Below are positions 1 through 7,962 of a stretch of DNA of 17,437 nt, piece by piece. The notes under the pieces are model-generated. The model was not told the origin of the DNA. It worked only from the letters and a program-made list of their open reading frames with translations, and did not search any database. A program made the position numbers and the translations under genes. This DNA is from Candidatus Omnitrophota bacterium (GTDB lineage: Bacteria; Omnitrophota; Gorgyraeia; 2-01-FULL-45-10): the NCBI GenBank assembly GCA_022703295.1, contig JAKLDX010000008.1, positions 1-17,437 on the forward strand, read 5' to 3'. Positions within the stretch are counted from its first letter, which is position 1; each line of letters starts with the position of its first letter.

Positions 1-1428
1 GGCGGCATCGACACGGAAGTCACGGCATCGACGAAGAACATATTACTGGAAGCCGCGTATTTCGATCCGATATCCGTAAGGAGGACTTCGAGGAAGCTCG
101 GCATATCGACCGAATCGAGCTACAGGTTCGAAAGAAGGGTCGACCCGTCTAATATAGCGTATTCATCCGACAGGGCATCGATGCTTATATACGAGCTCTG
201 TGACGGAGACCTCGGCGGGTTTGTCGATATAGGAGATAAGAGGCAGATAAAAAAGAGCGCGGAGTTGAATTACGGAAGGCTTAATAAAATATTGGGCCTG
301 GAGATTCCCGTCACGACCGTCAAAAAAATATTAACCGCATTGGGGCTTACGATAAAAGAGTCTTCCAGGGAAAAGATAAAGCTGGAAGTGCCCGCTTTCA
401 GGCATGACCTGAATAGTGAAATAGACCTTATCGAAGAGGTTTCGCGCATATACGGTTACGACAGGATACCCGCGACCATACCGGAAATAACGGAGCAACC
501 GACGAGAATGCCGGCGGAAATGGCGATAGAAAAAATAATACGGAAGACCCTCTCGGGCCTTGGCGCCGACGAGATAATAACCTACAGCCTTATAAGCAGA
601 AAATTGGCGGTTGCATCCGGCATCGCGGAGGAAGGTTGCGTCGAGATACTGAACCCTTTGACGAGCGAGCAGGAGATGATGCGGCCCGGCCTGATAACGG
701 GGATGCTCGGATCGATGCTGTGGAACATGAACAGGAAGACAAAGGACCTCAGGCTTTTCGAGTTGGGCAGGGTATATTTAAAAAAGGGCGAAAACAAATT
801 CGACGAAAAACGCCATCTCTCGATAGGCGTTAGCGGAGAAATGTCCAATTGGCTCGAAGGCTCACGGAGCGTTACCCTGTTTGACCTGAAGGGCATGGCG
901 GAAGAGCTCTTCTCCGGGCTCGGGATAACAGGCGCCGATTTTAAACACGCGCAACGCGAAGGTTTTGAGCGCTCGTCCTCGGCATCTATAGAAATAGGCG
1001 GTAAACAGGTGGGCGTTATCGGTAAGATAAACAAGAAGCTGTCGAAAGATTTTAATATAAAAAATGACGTCTACATGGCGGAAATTTGTGTCGACGACGT
1101 CCTGGAACATGTCGACCTGGAAAAGAAATTTAAAAATATACCCAGGTACCCATCCGTCTTACGCGACATATCCATCCTCGTGCCTCCCGATGTTCTGAAT
1201 TCCGAATTGATGCGCCTGGTAAAGATGTCGGCCGGCGACATACTTAAAAGCATAAAATTGACGGACAGGTATGCCGGAAAACAGATCTCCGACGGCAAGG
1301 TGAGCCTCACCTACCGGCTCGAATACCAGGATCCGTCGAAGACCCTTGAAGAAAAAGAGGTCTCGCGTGTCCACGAGGCTATCCTTAGAACGCTTGAGGA
1401 GAAATTCGGAGCGAAGCTCAGGGCATAA
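1..1428 (+). CDS. pheT: Phenylalanyl-tRNA synthetase beta subunit, 3' part
   Basis: The reading frame is open from base 1, so the start lies outside the window; 475 codons plus the stop are visible (families usually run near 800 residues). The product pairs with PheS to charge tRNA-Phe in the cytoplasm. In order I see the end of the B3/B4 domain with the SSYRFERRVDP motif (most homologues have RFERGVDP), a B5 domain (roughly residues 75-155 of the visible part, with VPAFRHDLNSEIDLIEEVSRIYGYD), the catalytic-like core, and a C-terminal FDX-ACB anticodon-binding domain starting near RYPSVLRDISILVPP. The C-terminus is intact. pheS is expected upstream but is outside the window. A weak hairpin and the promoter for the next RNA follow the stop directly, so the gene probably ends its transcription unit here. 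Confidence 0.96.
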   Translation, partial: GGIDTEVTASTKNILLEAAYFDPISVRRTSRKLGISTESSYRFERRVDPSNIAYSSDRASMLIYELCDGDLGGFVDIGDKRQIKKSAELNYGRLNKILGLEIPVTTVKKILTALGLTIKESSREKIKLEVPAFRHDLNSEIDLIEEVSRIYGYDRIPATIPEITEQPTRMPAEMAIEKIIRKTLSGLGADEIITYSLISRKLAVASGIAEEGCVEILNPLTSEQEMMRPGLITGMLGSMLWNMNRKTKDLRLFELGRVYLKKGENKFDEKRHLSIGVSGEMSNWLEGSRSVTLFDLKGMAEELFSGLGITGADFKHAQREGFERSSSASIEIGGKQVGVIGKINKKLSKDFNIKNDVYMAEICVDDVLEHVDLEKKFKNIPRYPSVLRDISILVPPDVLNSELMRLVKMSAGDILKSIKLTDRYAGKQISDGKVSLTYRLEYQDPSKTLEEKEVSRVHEAILRTLEEKFGAKLRA

Positions 1429-1450
1429 CATCCGCAGGAATGTTGATTTT
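1427..1450 (+). terminator. Weak candidate terminator after pheT
   Basis: Starting inside the pheT stop codon, AACATCC and GGaATGTT form a 7-bp stem with one bulged A and a 3-nt loop (1427-1444), followed by GATTTT. The U-run is short and interrupted, and it overlaps the -35 box of the following promoter. It may work as a weak terminator or be chance. Confidence 0.35.
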
Positions 1451-1470
1451 AGAAAAATCCGTGATATACT
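1443..1470 (+). promoter_or_regulatory. Sigma70-type promoter for the 6S RNA transcript
   Basis: TTGATT (1443-1448) and TATACT (1465-1470) are separated by 16 bp. The expected transcription start is near 1477. This gives the downstream RNA an extra 5' segment of about 80 nt ahead of the 6S core. Confidence 0.6.
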
Positions 1471-1484
1471 TCATTATAGGTAAT

Positions 1485-1557
1485 CCTCCTTCGCATTCAA
1501 TGCGTAATAGAATGAATGCTTCGGAGGGTGGTTGCCGAAAGTTTAACGATTGCAACC
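1485..1557 (+). other. Two leader hairpins abutting the 6S RNA 5' end
   Basis: Hairpin 1 pairs CCTCC (1485-1489) with GGAGG (1523-1527), has a 3x3 internal loop, then pairs GCATTC (1493-1498) with GAATGC (1514-1519). Hairpin 2 pairs GGTTGC (1530-1535) with GCAACC (1552-1557). Hairpin 2 ends at the base before the 6S closing stem, so the two could stack. They lie downstream of the likely promoter and would be transcribed. Confidence 0.6.
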
Positions 1558-1717
1558 AAATCCCTGCGGTGCGCGTGATTTAGATGAAGAATCTTGAGCC
1601 ATTAGCACTAAACTAGGGAGCCTGACTGGGCGGGCACTTCGGTGCTTGTCCGAGGGCACCCACCTGTACATAACAGGGTCAAGATAATTCAATCTCACAC
1701 GGCATTTGCGGGGATTT
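1558..1717 (+). ncRNA. ssrS: 6S RNA
   Basis: 6S RNA mimics an open promoter and binds the housekeeping sigma factor-RNA polymerase complex. The call rests on fold and on motifs I recognise from E. coli 6S. A long closing stem pairs 1558-1572 with 1702-1717 (AAATCCC with GGGATTT, then UG and GC pairs). A second helix pairs ATCTTGA (1591-1597) with TCAAGAT (1679-1685). A 10-bp hairpin (1628-1651) is capped by a cUUCGg tetraloop. The GUCCGAG segment follows it, then CACCCACCUGU with a small hairpin (CCTGT 1663-1667, ACAGG 1673-1677). The 3' end CGGCATTTGCGGGGATT parallels the E. coli end. The large internal loop expected of the family lies between 1600 and 1628. The core is about 160 nt, slightly short. 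A T-run (1715-1720) follows the closing stem and could terminate transcription. Upstream hairpins at 1485-1527 and 1530-1557 may belong to the precursor. Confidence 0.85.
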
Positions 1718-1874
1718 TTTAATTTTGTCCATTACGATAGATAGTAAGATTTCCATAAAACATATCGAGAAACCAGAAATGGCGCTTGGAAAAAATTGTT
1801 AATATTGCATGGTATCCGAAAATAAGTCAGGCCCTATAGGCCGTCGATAAACGCGGGGATGGAACGACAATTTG

Positions 1875-3059
1875 ATGGATAAAGATAAAACGGTATCCGG
1901 AATAAGACGCTATGATTTTATAGATGCGCTGCGCGGCTGGGCTATCCTGGGAGTCATACTTGTCCACGTAGGCCAGAAAGTGCCGCACCTGCCGGGATGG
2001 TTAAGCAATATAACGAATAATGGGCAATACGGAGTACAGCTATTTTTTGTTATATCGGCCTTTACCCTGCTGGCATCGCTTTCATCCAGATCTGCAGCAG
2101 AGCCACGCCCGATATTGAATTATTTTATCAGAAGGATATTTCGTATTGCTCCTATGTTCTGGGCGGCAATGCTGTTTTATGTCTGCTTTCGAAATATAGG
2201 ATGGAGCGGGCCTCCCCCGACAATCGACCTATCACAGATAGCGGCAACTTTTTTCTTTATCCACGGGTGGTCAATATATTCGATAAACAGCGTAGTGCCG
2301 GGAGACTGGACTATCGCGGCGGAAATGACCTTCTATATTATCTTGCCGGCACTTTTCAAATATATAACATCTCTCAGGCGCGCGATCATTTTAGTATTCA
2401 CCTCTCTTGTGGCATCAAAAATAATATGGAGCCTCACCAAAACAATATTGATGTCCGTATATCATAATAAATATTCTTCCTGGATCAATGGGCTGATAGA
2501 AGATTTCAGGTATTGCTGGTTCCCCAATCAGTTTATGATATTTGCGCTGGGCTTCATATTGTATTTTGTCACCAAAGACGCATTGGCGAGCAGGGCCTCG
2601 GAGGAGCGTGGCCCCGCGGCCAGCAGAAATGATATTGTCACGGCAGGGTTACTGATAGCCGTATCTCTCTGGATGTGCGTATCCGGGCTCAATTGGCAAG
2701 TGAGATTGATACCCGTACATTTTTTGTTCGGGATGGCTTTTGTGCTGCTGGCATGGGGACTATCCTTATGGCAAGCTCCGTTATTTGTCAACCCCGTTAC
2801 GCGGTATATCGGGAAGATCAGCTATAGTTTATACCTTACACATTTTTTTGCGATCAATATTGCAGCTTTGACCTGTTCTGCAAAGATGAAAATGATAGTC
2901 AGCAATTCGCCGGTAGCCCACGCGCTCTTGCTGTTTATTGTTTCGCTGGCATTGTCCGCCGCTATGTCGACAATAACATTTTATCTGATCGAACAGCCGG
3001 GGCAGCTATTAGGAAAAAAAATAATAAACAGTATTAATAAAAAATACCGCAAAAAATAA
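1875..3059 (+). CDS. Membrane acyltransferase, acyltransferase-3 family (OafA-like)
   Basis: The predicted product has 394 residues from the ATG at 1875; a TTG at 1872 is in frame but less likely. GGGGATGGA upstream (1856-1864) could be a distant ribosome site. The N-terminus carries the family signature: RRYDFIDALRGWAILGVI followed by the catalytic-type His31. About ten hydrophobic segments follow, YIGKISYSLYLTHFFAIN sits near the last ones, and the tail is basic. Enzymes of this family O-acylate, often O-acetylate, surface glycans, exported sugars or peptidoglycan from the inner membrane; the substrate cannot be read from sequence. The gene stands alone between the 6S RNA and rarA and is visibly more AT-rich than rarA, which may indicate transfer. 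No clear promoter is seen. Confidence 0.88.
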   Translation: MDKDKTVSGIRRYDFIDALRGWAILGVILVHVGQKVPHLPGWLSNITNNGQYGVQLFFVISAFTLLASLSSRSAAEPRPILNYFIRRIFRIAPMFWAAMLFYVCFRNIGWSGPPPTIDLSQIAATFFFIHGWSIYSINSVVPGDWTIAAEMTFYIILPALFKYITSLRRAIILVFTSLVASKIIWSLTKTILMSVYHNKYSSWINGLIEDFRYCWFPNQFMIFALGFILYFVTKDALASRASEERGPAASRNDIVTAGLLIAVSLWMCVSGLNWQVRLIPVHFLFGMAFVLLAWGLSLWQAPLFVNPVTRYIGKISYSLYLTHFFAINIAALTCSAKMKMIVSNSPVAHALLLFIVSLALSAAMSTITFYLIEQPGQLLGKKIINSINKKYRKK

Positions 3060-3088
3060 GCCAGCTGCTACGTAAACACAGGGATCCA

Positions 3089-4396
3089 ATGGACCTTTTT
3101 TCAGGGAACGATAAAAAATCCGTCGAAACTCTGCCTCTTGCCGCAAGGATGAGGCCGAGGTCTCTGGACGACTTCACCGGGCAGGAGCATATCCTCGGCG
3201 CCGACAAGCTCCTCAGACGCCTTATAGAATCCGATAAGATATCATCCGTTGTGCTCTACGGCCCGCCCGGCTGCGGCAAGACGACGCTCGCGCTTATCAT
3301 AAGCGACCGGACGAAATCGTATTTCGAAAGGATCAATGCCGCGTCGAACAATGTGGCCGATATGCGCAAGATCATCGACCAGGCCAAGCGGCGCGAGTCG
3401 ATCGATGGCCGGCGCACGATCCTGCTGATAGACGAGATCCACCGTTTCAACAAGGCTCAGCAGGACGTCCTCATGCCTGACGTCGAGGCCGGTAACCCGG
3501 TCCTTATAGGCACCACGACCCACAATCCTTTCTTCTATGTGAATGCCGCTCTCCTGTCCCGCTCGCAGGTCTTCGAGTTCAAAAAACTCTCCGACGAAGA
3601 TATTGTGAAAATACTCAAACTCACCCTCGCTAACAAGGAAAGAGGACTGGGCAAGATACCCGTGGATATAGACAAGGACGCGCTCGATCATCTTGCGAAA
3701 GTCTCGGAAGGTGATGCCAGACGCGCATTATCCGCGCTGGAGATCGGCACGCTCACTACGCCCGCCGGAAAAGACAAGAAGATACATTTCACAATGAAGG
3801 TCGCCGAAGAATCGATACAGAAAAAAGCCGTCGTGTATGATAAGGACGAGGACGGGCACTACGACACCATATCGGCATTCATAAAATCGATGCGCGGTTC
3901 CGACCCGGACGCCGTGCTTTACTGGCTGGCTAAGATGATCTATGCCGGCGAGGATCCGCGGTTCATCGCGCGCAGGATCGTCATATGCGCTGCTGAGGAC
4001 GTCGGCAATGCCGACCCGCAGGCGCTCGTCGTCGCGAATGCCGCGCTGCAGGTCTCGGAATTCGTCGGCATGCCCGAGGCGCGTATCCCGCTCGCGCAGG
4101 CCGCTGTCTATGTCGCGTGCGCGCCGAAGTCGAACGCAAGCTACCTGGGTATAGAGGCCGCGCTGAAAGATGTAGAAGAGGGGAAGGTCCTCGACGTGCC
4201 GAACCACCTGAAGGACGCTAATCTCGATTCGGAGGCGTTCGGCCACGGCGAAGGATATAAATACGCGCACGATTACAAGGACCATTACGTAAAGCAGGAG
4301 TATAAACCATCCGGGAAAGTGTACTATTTCCCGACGACAATGGGCTACGAGGCAAAGATCAAAGACTGGCTGAAAAGGCTTCGAAATAATGAATAA
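3089..4396 (+). CDS. rarA: Replication-associated recombination protein A (AAA+ ATPase)
   Basis: The predicted 435-residue protein belongs to the RarA/MgsA/WRNIP1 family, which acts at stalled replication forks and is related to clamp-loader ATPases. Visible motifs are Walker A GPPGCGKT at residues 58-65 and Walker B ILLIDEIHRF at 111-120. The motif RSQVFEFK follows, then the SEGDARRALSALE sensor-2-type helix. The family-specific C-terminal half has MRGSDPDAVLYWLAKMI, RRIVICAAEDVGNADP and APKSNASYLGI. The length is normal for the family. The start has only a weak ribosome site (GGGATC, 3081-3086). The stop overlaps the next gene by 8 nt, so the two are probably translated from one message. 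Confidence 0.95.
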   Translation: MDLFSGNDKKSVETLPLAARMRPRSLDDFTGQEHILGADKLLRRLIESDKISSVVLYGPPGCGKTTLALIISDRTKSYFERINAASNNVADMRKIIDQAKRRESIDGRRTILLIDEIHRFNKAQQDVLMPDVEAGNPVLIGTTTHNPFFYVNAALLSRSQVFEFKKLSDEDIVKILKLTLANKERGLGKIPVDIDKDALDHLAKVSEGDARRALSALEIGTLTTPAGKDKKIHFTMKVAEESIQKKAVVYDKDEDGHYDTISAFIKSMRGSDPDAVLYWLAKMIYAGEDPRFIARRIVICAAEDVGNADPQALVVANAALQVSEFVGMPEARIPLAQAAVYVACAPKSNASYLGIEAALKDVEEGKVLDVPNHLKDANLDSEAFGHGEGYKYAHDYKDHYVKQEYKPSGKVYYFPTTMGYEAKIKDWLKRLRNNE

Positions 4397-5387
4397 AAAA
4401 GCGTTGGCGCTTCTTTCCGGGGGGCTCGACAGCATACTGGCTATCAGGCTTTTGCAGGAGCAGCTCGTCGAGGTCCACGCCGTTAATTTCTCCATTGATT
4501 TCTGCGCCTGTGCTGTAAGGGACGGCGCTAACTCCGCGACAAAGGCCGCTGCCGCACTGAAGGTCCCGCTCGACGTTATCGATATTACCGAAGAATACCT
4601 GGATGTACTGAAAAACCCGAAACACGGCTACGGCGCGAATATAAACCCATGCATCGACTGCAAGATATTCATGCTTAAAAAAGCAAAGGCTTATATGGAA
4701 AAGGTCGGCGCCTCTTTTCTTGTGACGGGCGAAGTGCTCGGCGAGCGCCCGATGTCGCAGCGCCTGGACGCCCTGAACCTGATCGAAAAACAGGCCGGCG
4801 TAAAAGGCATCCTGCTGAGGCCGCTTTCGGCAAAACTCCTTGACCCCACAGCTGCTGAAAAAGAAGGGGCCGTTGACAGGGAAAAACTTCTCGATATCCG
4901 TGGCCGCTCCAGAAAGCCGCAATTTGCGCTGGCCGCGAAGTTCGGCATAAAAGAGTTCCCGAACCCCGCCGGCGGCTGTCTGCTGACGGACCCGGGGTTT
5001 ACCAAAAGGGTCAGGGACCTGATTGCGCATGACGAGCTCAGCGTGGATAATCTCAGGTTATTGACGGCCGGAAGGCATTTCCGGATCTCGGAAGAGGCGA
5101 AACTGGTCATCGGCAGGGACAAGGACGACAACGCGCTCCTCCAGGAGCTGGCAAGGCCCGGAGACGTTTTATTCAAACTGACAGACCACCAGGGGCCGTT
5201 TTCAATACTGAGGGGCAGTGCTGATGACAGGCTGGTATCGCTGGCGGCAAACATAATAGCCTATCATACAAAATTCCGGAACGAGGGTATGCTCAGAATC
5301 GATTGCTGGAAAGACGATCCCGCAGCCCGCAAGACTTTATCGGCAAGGCCCTCTGCTCAGGATGAAGTAGAGAATATCAGGATATGA
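4389..5387 (+). CDS. PP-loop ATPase, ThiI/MnmA-like, fused to NFACT-R-like domain
   Basis: The predicted product has 332 residues. The N-terminal half is a PP-loop adenylating domain: SGGLDS at 10-15, CIDC at 88-91 and TGEVLGERPMSQ at 113-124. A PAGGCLLTDPGF segment with Cys197 follows. The C-terminal third (about 225-290, with GRHFRISEEAKLVIGRDKDDNALL and DHQGPFSILRG) resembles the NFACT-R (DUF814-type) RNA-binding domain. This fits a sulfurtransferase that adenylates and thiolates a tRNA uridine, with Cys88, Cys91 and Cys197 as candidate catalytic or Fe-S ligands. It lacks the THUMP domain of classical ThiI and is not a plain MnmA, so I give no symbol. It overlaps rarA by 8 nt, has no Shine-Dalgarno site of its own, and is likely translationally coupled. 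Confidence 0.8.
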   Translation: MNKKALALLSGGLDSILAIRLLQEQLVEVHAVNFSIDFCACAVRDGANSATKAAAALKVPLDVIDITEEYLDVLKNPKHGYGANINPCIDCKIFMLKKAKAYMEKVGASFLVTGEVLGERPMSQRLDALNLIEKQAGVKGILLRPLSAKLLDPTAAEKEGAVDREKLLDIRGRSRKPQFALAAKFGIKEFPNPAGGCLLTDPGFTKRVRDLIAHDELSVDNLRLLTAGRHFRISEEAKLVIGRDKDDNALLQELARPGDVLFKLTDHQGPFSILRGSADDRLVSLAANIIAYHTKFRNEGMLRIDCWKDDPAARKTLSARPSAQDEVENIRI

Positions 5388-5396
5388 TTAATGAAA

Positions 5397-5425
5397 TTGT
5401 CTGTTTGCAGAATAGATGGTATAAT
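5397..5425 (+). promoter_or_regulatory. Strong sigma70-type promoter of the receiver/YaiO/HEAT/GT2 operon
   Basis: TTGTCT (5397-5402), a 17-bp spacer and a perfect TATAAT (5420-5425) with an extended -10 TG at 5417-5418. The predicted transcription start is about 5432, the A of the next ATG. The message would therefore be leaderless. Confidence 0.75.
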
Positions 5426-5431
5426 TAACCC

Positions 5432-5824
5432 ATGGCCAATAAAAAAATATTAGTTATAGACGATGAAGTGGATATATTGGACATTGTCAAGGCTAGGCTT
5501 CTGGCAAATAATTATGATGTGATAACGGCCTCCGACGGCGAAACCGGCCTTGTTAAAATGCGCGAGGAAAAGCCCGATGCCGTTATTCTTGACATACTTC
5601 TGCCGCAGACAGACGGCCTTACCATATTAAAAAAGATCCGGGAAGAGGACAAGGCCATACCCGTATTCATGTATACAGCCTATTCGAACGAAGAGAGGAT
5701 AAAGCTCGCGAGCAAGCTTAACGCGACGGGCTTCATAATAAAGACAAGCGACTTACAAAACGAGATAGACAAAATAAAAACTACGCTGGAAATAGCCGAC
5801 AAATATAAAAAAAAGACTAAATGA
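5432..5824 (+). CDS. Stand-alone response regulator receiver (CheY-like)
   Basis: The predicted 130-residue protein is a single receiver domain with no output domain. Visible acidic pocket residues are Asp10 and Asp11 (VIDDE). The phospho-acceptor is Asp54 (VILDILLPQTDG). The switch Thr82 sits in MYTAYS, and the conserved Lys is Lys104. Lys104 is followed by Thr (KTS) where most receivers have Lys-Pro. The C-terminal tail is Lys-rich. It likely passes phosphorylation by an unlinked histidine kinase to a protein partner. As first gene of a tightly packed operon, the partner may be the HEAT or GT2 protein; this is inference. There is no Shine-Dalgarno site, and the start coincides with the predicted transcription start. 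The stop overlaps the next ATG in ATGA. Confidence 0.93.
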   Translation: MANKKILVIDDEVDILDIVKARLLANNYDVITASDGETGLVKMREEKPDAVILDILLPQTDGLTILKKIREEDKAIPVFMYTAYSNEERIKLASKLNATGFIIKTSDLQNEIDKIKTTLEIADKYKKKTK

Positions 5825-6675
5825 AGCGATCCGCGCTGGCCGCATTTAGCAGGATTATATTTATCGCCATTCCTATTTTGGTCAGCACCGCCGTCTCTTA
5901 TGCCGCCGAACGCGGCGAGACGGAGACGATGATCCGCACGATGGTCCCGCCGGTAAGCCCCGTAGCTCCGAAAGAAGAAAAAAAAGACACCCTTACTTAC
6001 GAAACCTACTGCGAGACAAGCGGCGTACTGCAGGGCAGCAGGACGGGCTACTGGGAGCAGCTCGATAACCGTTTCAGCTATACCCATAAAAACATAACAT
6101 CCTATTTCATGTTTTCTGACTATAAACGGTTCGACGACAGGGACCACACCGCAAGTTTCGGCACATACATAAACCAGCCAAATTACTATACGCATCTCGA
6201 AGTTGGTTTCGGGTGGCAGACCAACTATATGTATAAATTGCAGACGATAGCCGAGTACGGCCATAAGCTTTACAAGACCCTCTTCTGGCAGGTAGGTTAT
6301 TCTTACCGCGCGTACCTGGTCGGCGATACGCATATAGTTTATCCGGGCCTCATCTATTATTTCGGCGACAATTACATAGCGGGCGAATGGGGTGTATCGT
6401 GGATAGAGAGCCGCGACGCGGCGAACTTTGGTTCGGTAAAAGGTAATTTTAAGATAACGGATTTTCTGCAGGCCTGGGGCGGCGTTGCGTTCGGCGAACG
6501 GCTTTACGATATTTACGCTATAAAATCCGCAAAAGAAGCCGGCTATATACTCTTCGGCGGACTTACCTATAATCTGTATAAAGGCATCTCCATGCGCGCA
6601 GGCTATACTTACGGCGCGGAAAAACCCAAATTTATAAAGCGGGGTGTCAACTTCACATTGTCGGTTAAATTTTAA
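5821..6675 (+). CDS. YaiO-type outer-membrane beta-barrel protein
   Basis: The predicted protein has 284 residues. Residues 1-28 look like a signal peptide (basic start, hydrophobic core, cleavage after SYA). A short charged, Pro-containing linker (about 29-57) follows. The rest alternates aromatic and small residues in the pattern of antiparallel beta strands (for example YYTHLEVGFGWQTNYMY) and ends in Phe, as is typical of outer-membrane proteins. This matches my memory of the YaiO barrel family. The E. coli relative sits near a glycosyltransferase gene, as here. It may be the outer-membrane component of a polysaccharide export or modification machine. The start overlaps the receiver gene by 4 nt without a clear ribosome site, and the HEAT gene begins at the very next base after its stop. 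Confidence 0.8.
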   Translation: MKRSALAAFSRIIFIAIPILVSTAVSYAAERGETETMIRTMVPPVSPVAPKEEKKDTLTYETYCETSGVLQGSRTGYWEQLDNRFSYTHKNITSYFMFSDYKRFDDRDHTASFGTYINQPNYYTHLEVGFGWQTNYMYKLQTIAEYGHKLYKTLFWQVGYSYRAYLVGDTHIVYPGLIYYFGDNYIAGEWGVSWIESRDAANFGSVKGNFKITDFLQAWGGVAFGERLYDIYAIKSAKEAGYILFGGLTYNLYKGISMRAGYTYGAEKPKFIKRGVNFTLSVKF

Positions 6676-7962
6676 ATGTATAACTATCATGCTGATATAG
6701 TCTGGAAGATAGACGCGATACTCCTTGCCGGCTGCCTGGCCCTCGCCGCACTCATAATAATTAATATGATCATCAGGGAATATCTGTGGAAGAGGCGCAG
6801 CCGCGCCCTTCTCGGCATAAAAGAAAATGTCTATGAAATGATACTGTCGGGCAAGGGCGCCGGCAGAGAAGGGTCAATCCGCCTCCTCTCTTCATCAACC
6901 CCCCAGCAATTCCTCGACGTCAGTACGAACAGGAACAGGGAGCTCATATTTTTTAACGATTCCGAACAGGAAATGTTCAAAAAATATTATCTGTCCCCCC
7001 AGAACCTGTCGCGACTTAAAAAAATAGCCGCCGGCGAGGGGGATAAATGGCGGCGGATAGAAGCGATAATGGCCCTGGGGTATGCGGGCGCCGCGGATGC
7101 GGTAAGCATACTGAAAAAAGGTCTCTTCAGTAAAAACGAGGACATATCCTATTTCTCGATGATATCCCTTGGGCAGCTTAAGAGCATAGAGGCATCCAGG
7201 CCGCTGATAGAATTTTTTAAAAAGAATCCGCTCTGGCGTTATAAGCTTGTGGCCATCCTGGAGAACTTTCCTGCCGAGACCATAGAGGCGATAATTATGC
7301 TCACGCGCGACAAGGACCCATCGGTGCGTTCATGGGCCGTAAAACTCATGTCTAAATTCGACCTGACCGGGCATATCAATGAAATGAAGGCTATGATAAA
7401 GGATAATTCGCCTGATGTCCGCGCCGCCGTATGCGAATGCCTGGGCAGGTCCGGCCTTAAATCTGCCGAAGATATCCTGATAATCGCGCTGAAAGACGAT
7501 TCGTGGCTTGTCAGGGCCAGCGCCGCCAAGGCGTTGTCCGGGCTGCTAGGCAAAAAATGCGTTCCGGCGGTAGCGAAACTCGCGACCGACGGATCGCTGT
7601 CAGTGATAAATACCGTCAAAGACATATTCGTTTCTTATATCGACGAAGCGATCGTATATGTGCAAAAATTCCTGGAAAGCGGTGACGGTATGGCCCAGCA
7701 GATTTCAGTCGAAATACTGGAAAGGTCCAATTATATAAAAAAGATCCTGGAAATGCTGATATCTCCGGACGAGCAGGACAAGAGGAGGGCGGAACATCTG
7801 ATAAGCGGCATGCTGAAGGCCGGCGCCCACACGGGACTGGAAGGCGCCGTGGAGCTTTTTGACGAGAGATCGCGCGTGGCCATCATAGCCGGAATGGAAA
7901 AAATAGACCCCGGGTTTGCCGAGTATATTGACAGAAAAATGAAAGGCGATATAAACGAATGA
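6676..7962 (+). CDS. Membrane-anchored HEAT-repeat protein
   Basis: The predicted protein has 428 residues. One hydrophobic helix (about 13-34) is followed by a basic stretch (LWKRRSR), which suggests an inner-membrane anchor with a cytoplasmic body. From about residue 110 onward it is built of HEAT-type helical pairs. Examples are WRRIEAIMALGYAGAADAV, DPSVRSWAVKLMSKF, SPDVRAAVCECLGRSG and DDSWLVRASAAKALSGLLG, each with the typical V-R and A-L spacing. HEAT arrays bind protein partners, so a scaffold or adaptor for the glycosyltransferase encoded next, perhaps reading the receiver protein, is a fair inference. It starts 0 nt after the barrel gene stop and overlaps the GT2 gene in ATGA. No enzymatic motif is seen. 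Confidence 0.85.
   Translation: MYNYHADIVWKIDAILLAGCLALAALIIINMIIREYLWKRRSRALLGIKENVYEMILSGKGAGREGSIRLLSSSTPQQFLDVSTNRNRELIFFNDSEQEMFKKYYLSPQNLSRLKKIAAGEGDKWRRIEAIMALGYAGAADAVSILKKGLFSKNEDISYFSMISLGQLKSIEASRPLIEFFKKNPLWRYKLVAILENFPAETIEAIIMLTRDKDPSVRSWAVKLMSKFDLTGHINEMKAMIKDNSPDVRAAVCECLGRSGLKSAEDILIIALKDDSWLVRASAAKALSGLLGKKCVPAVAKLATDGSLSVINTVKDIFVSYIDEAIVYVQKFLESGDGMAQQISVEILERSNYIKKILEMLISPDEQDKRRAEHLISGMLKAGAHTGLEGAVELFDERSRVAIIAGMEKIDPGFAEYIDRKMKGDINE

Noticed and set aside
1786..1815. Promoter for the acyltransferase gene (TTGGAA-18-TGGTAT)
   Set aside because: The -10 box is poor and the spacing is long; I could not support it.
3728..4495. 255-codon open frame on the - strand over rarA
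   Set aside because: It lies opposite conserved RarA motifs and reads as composition-driven antisense with no domain.
5680..6690. 336-codon open frame on the - strand across the YaiO barrel gene
   Set aside because: It is antisense to a gene with a signal peptide, barrel pattern and tight operon spacing; the translation has no recognisable domain and no ribosome site.
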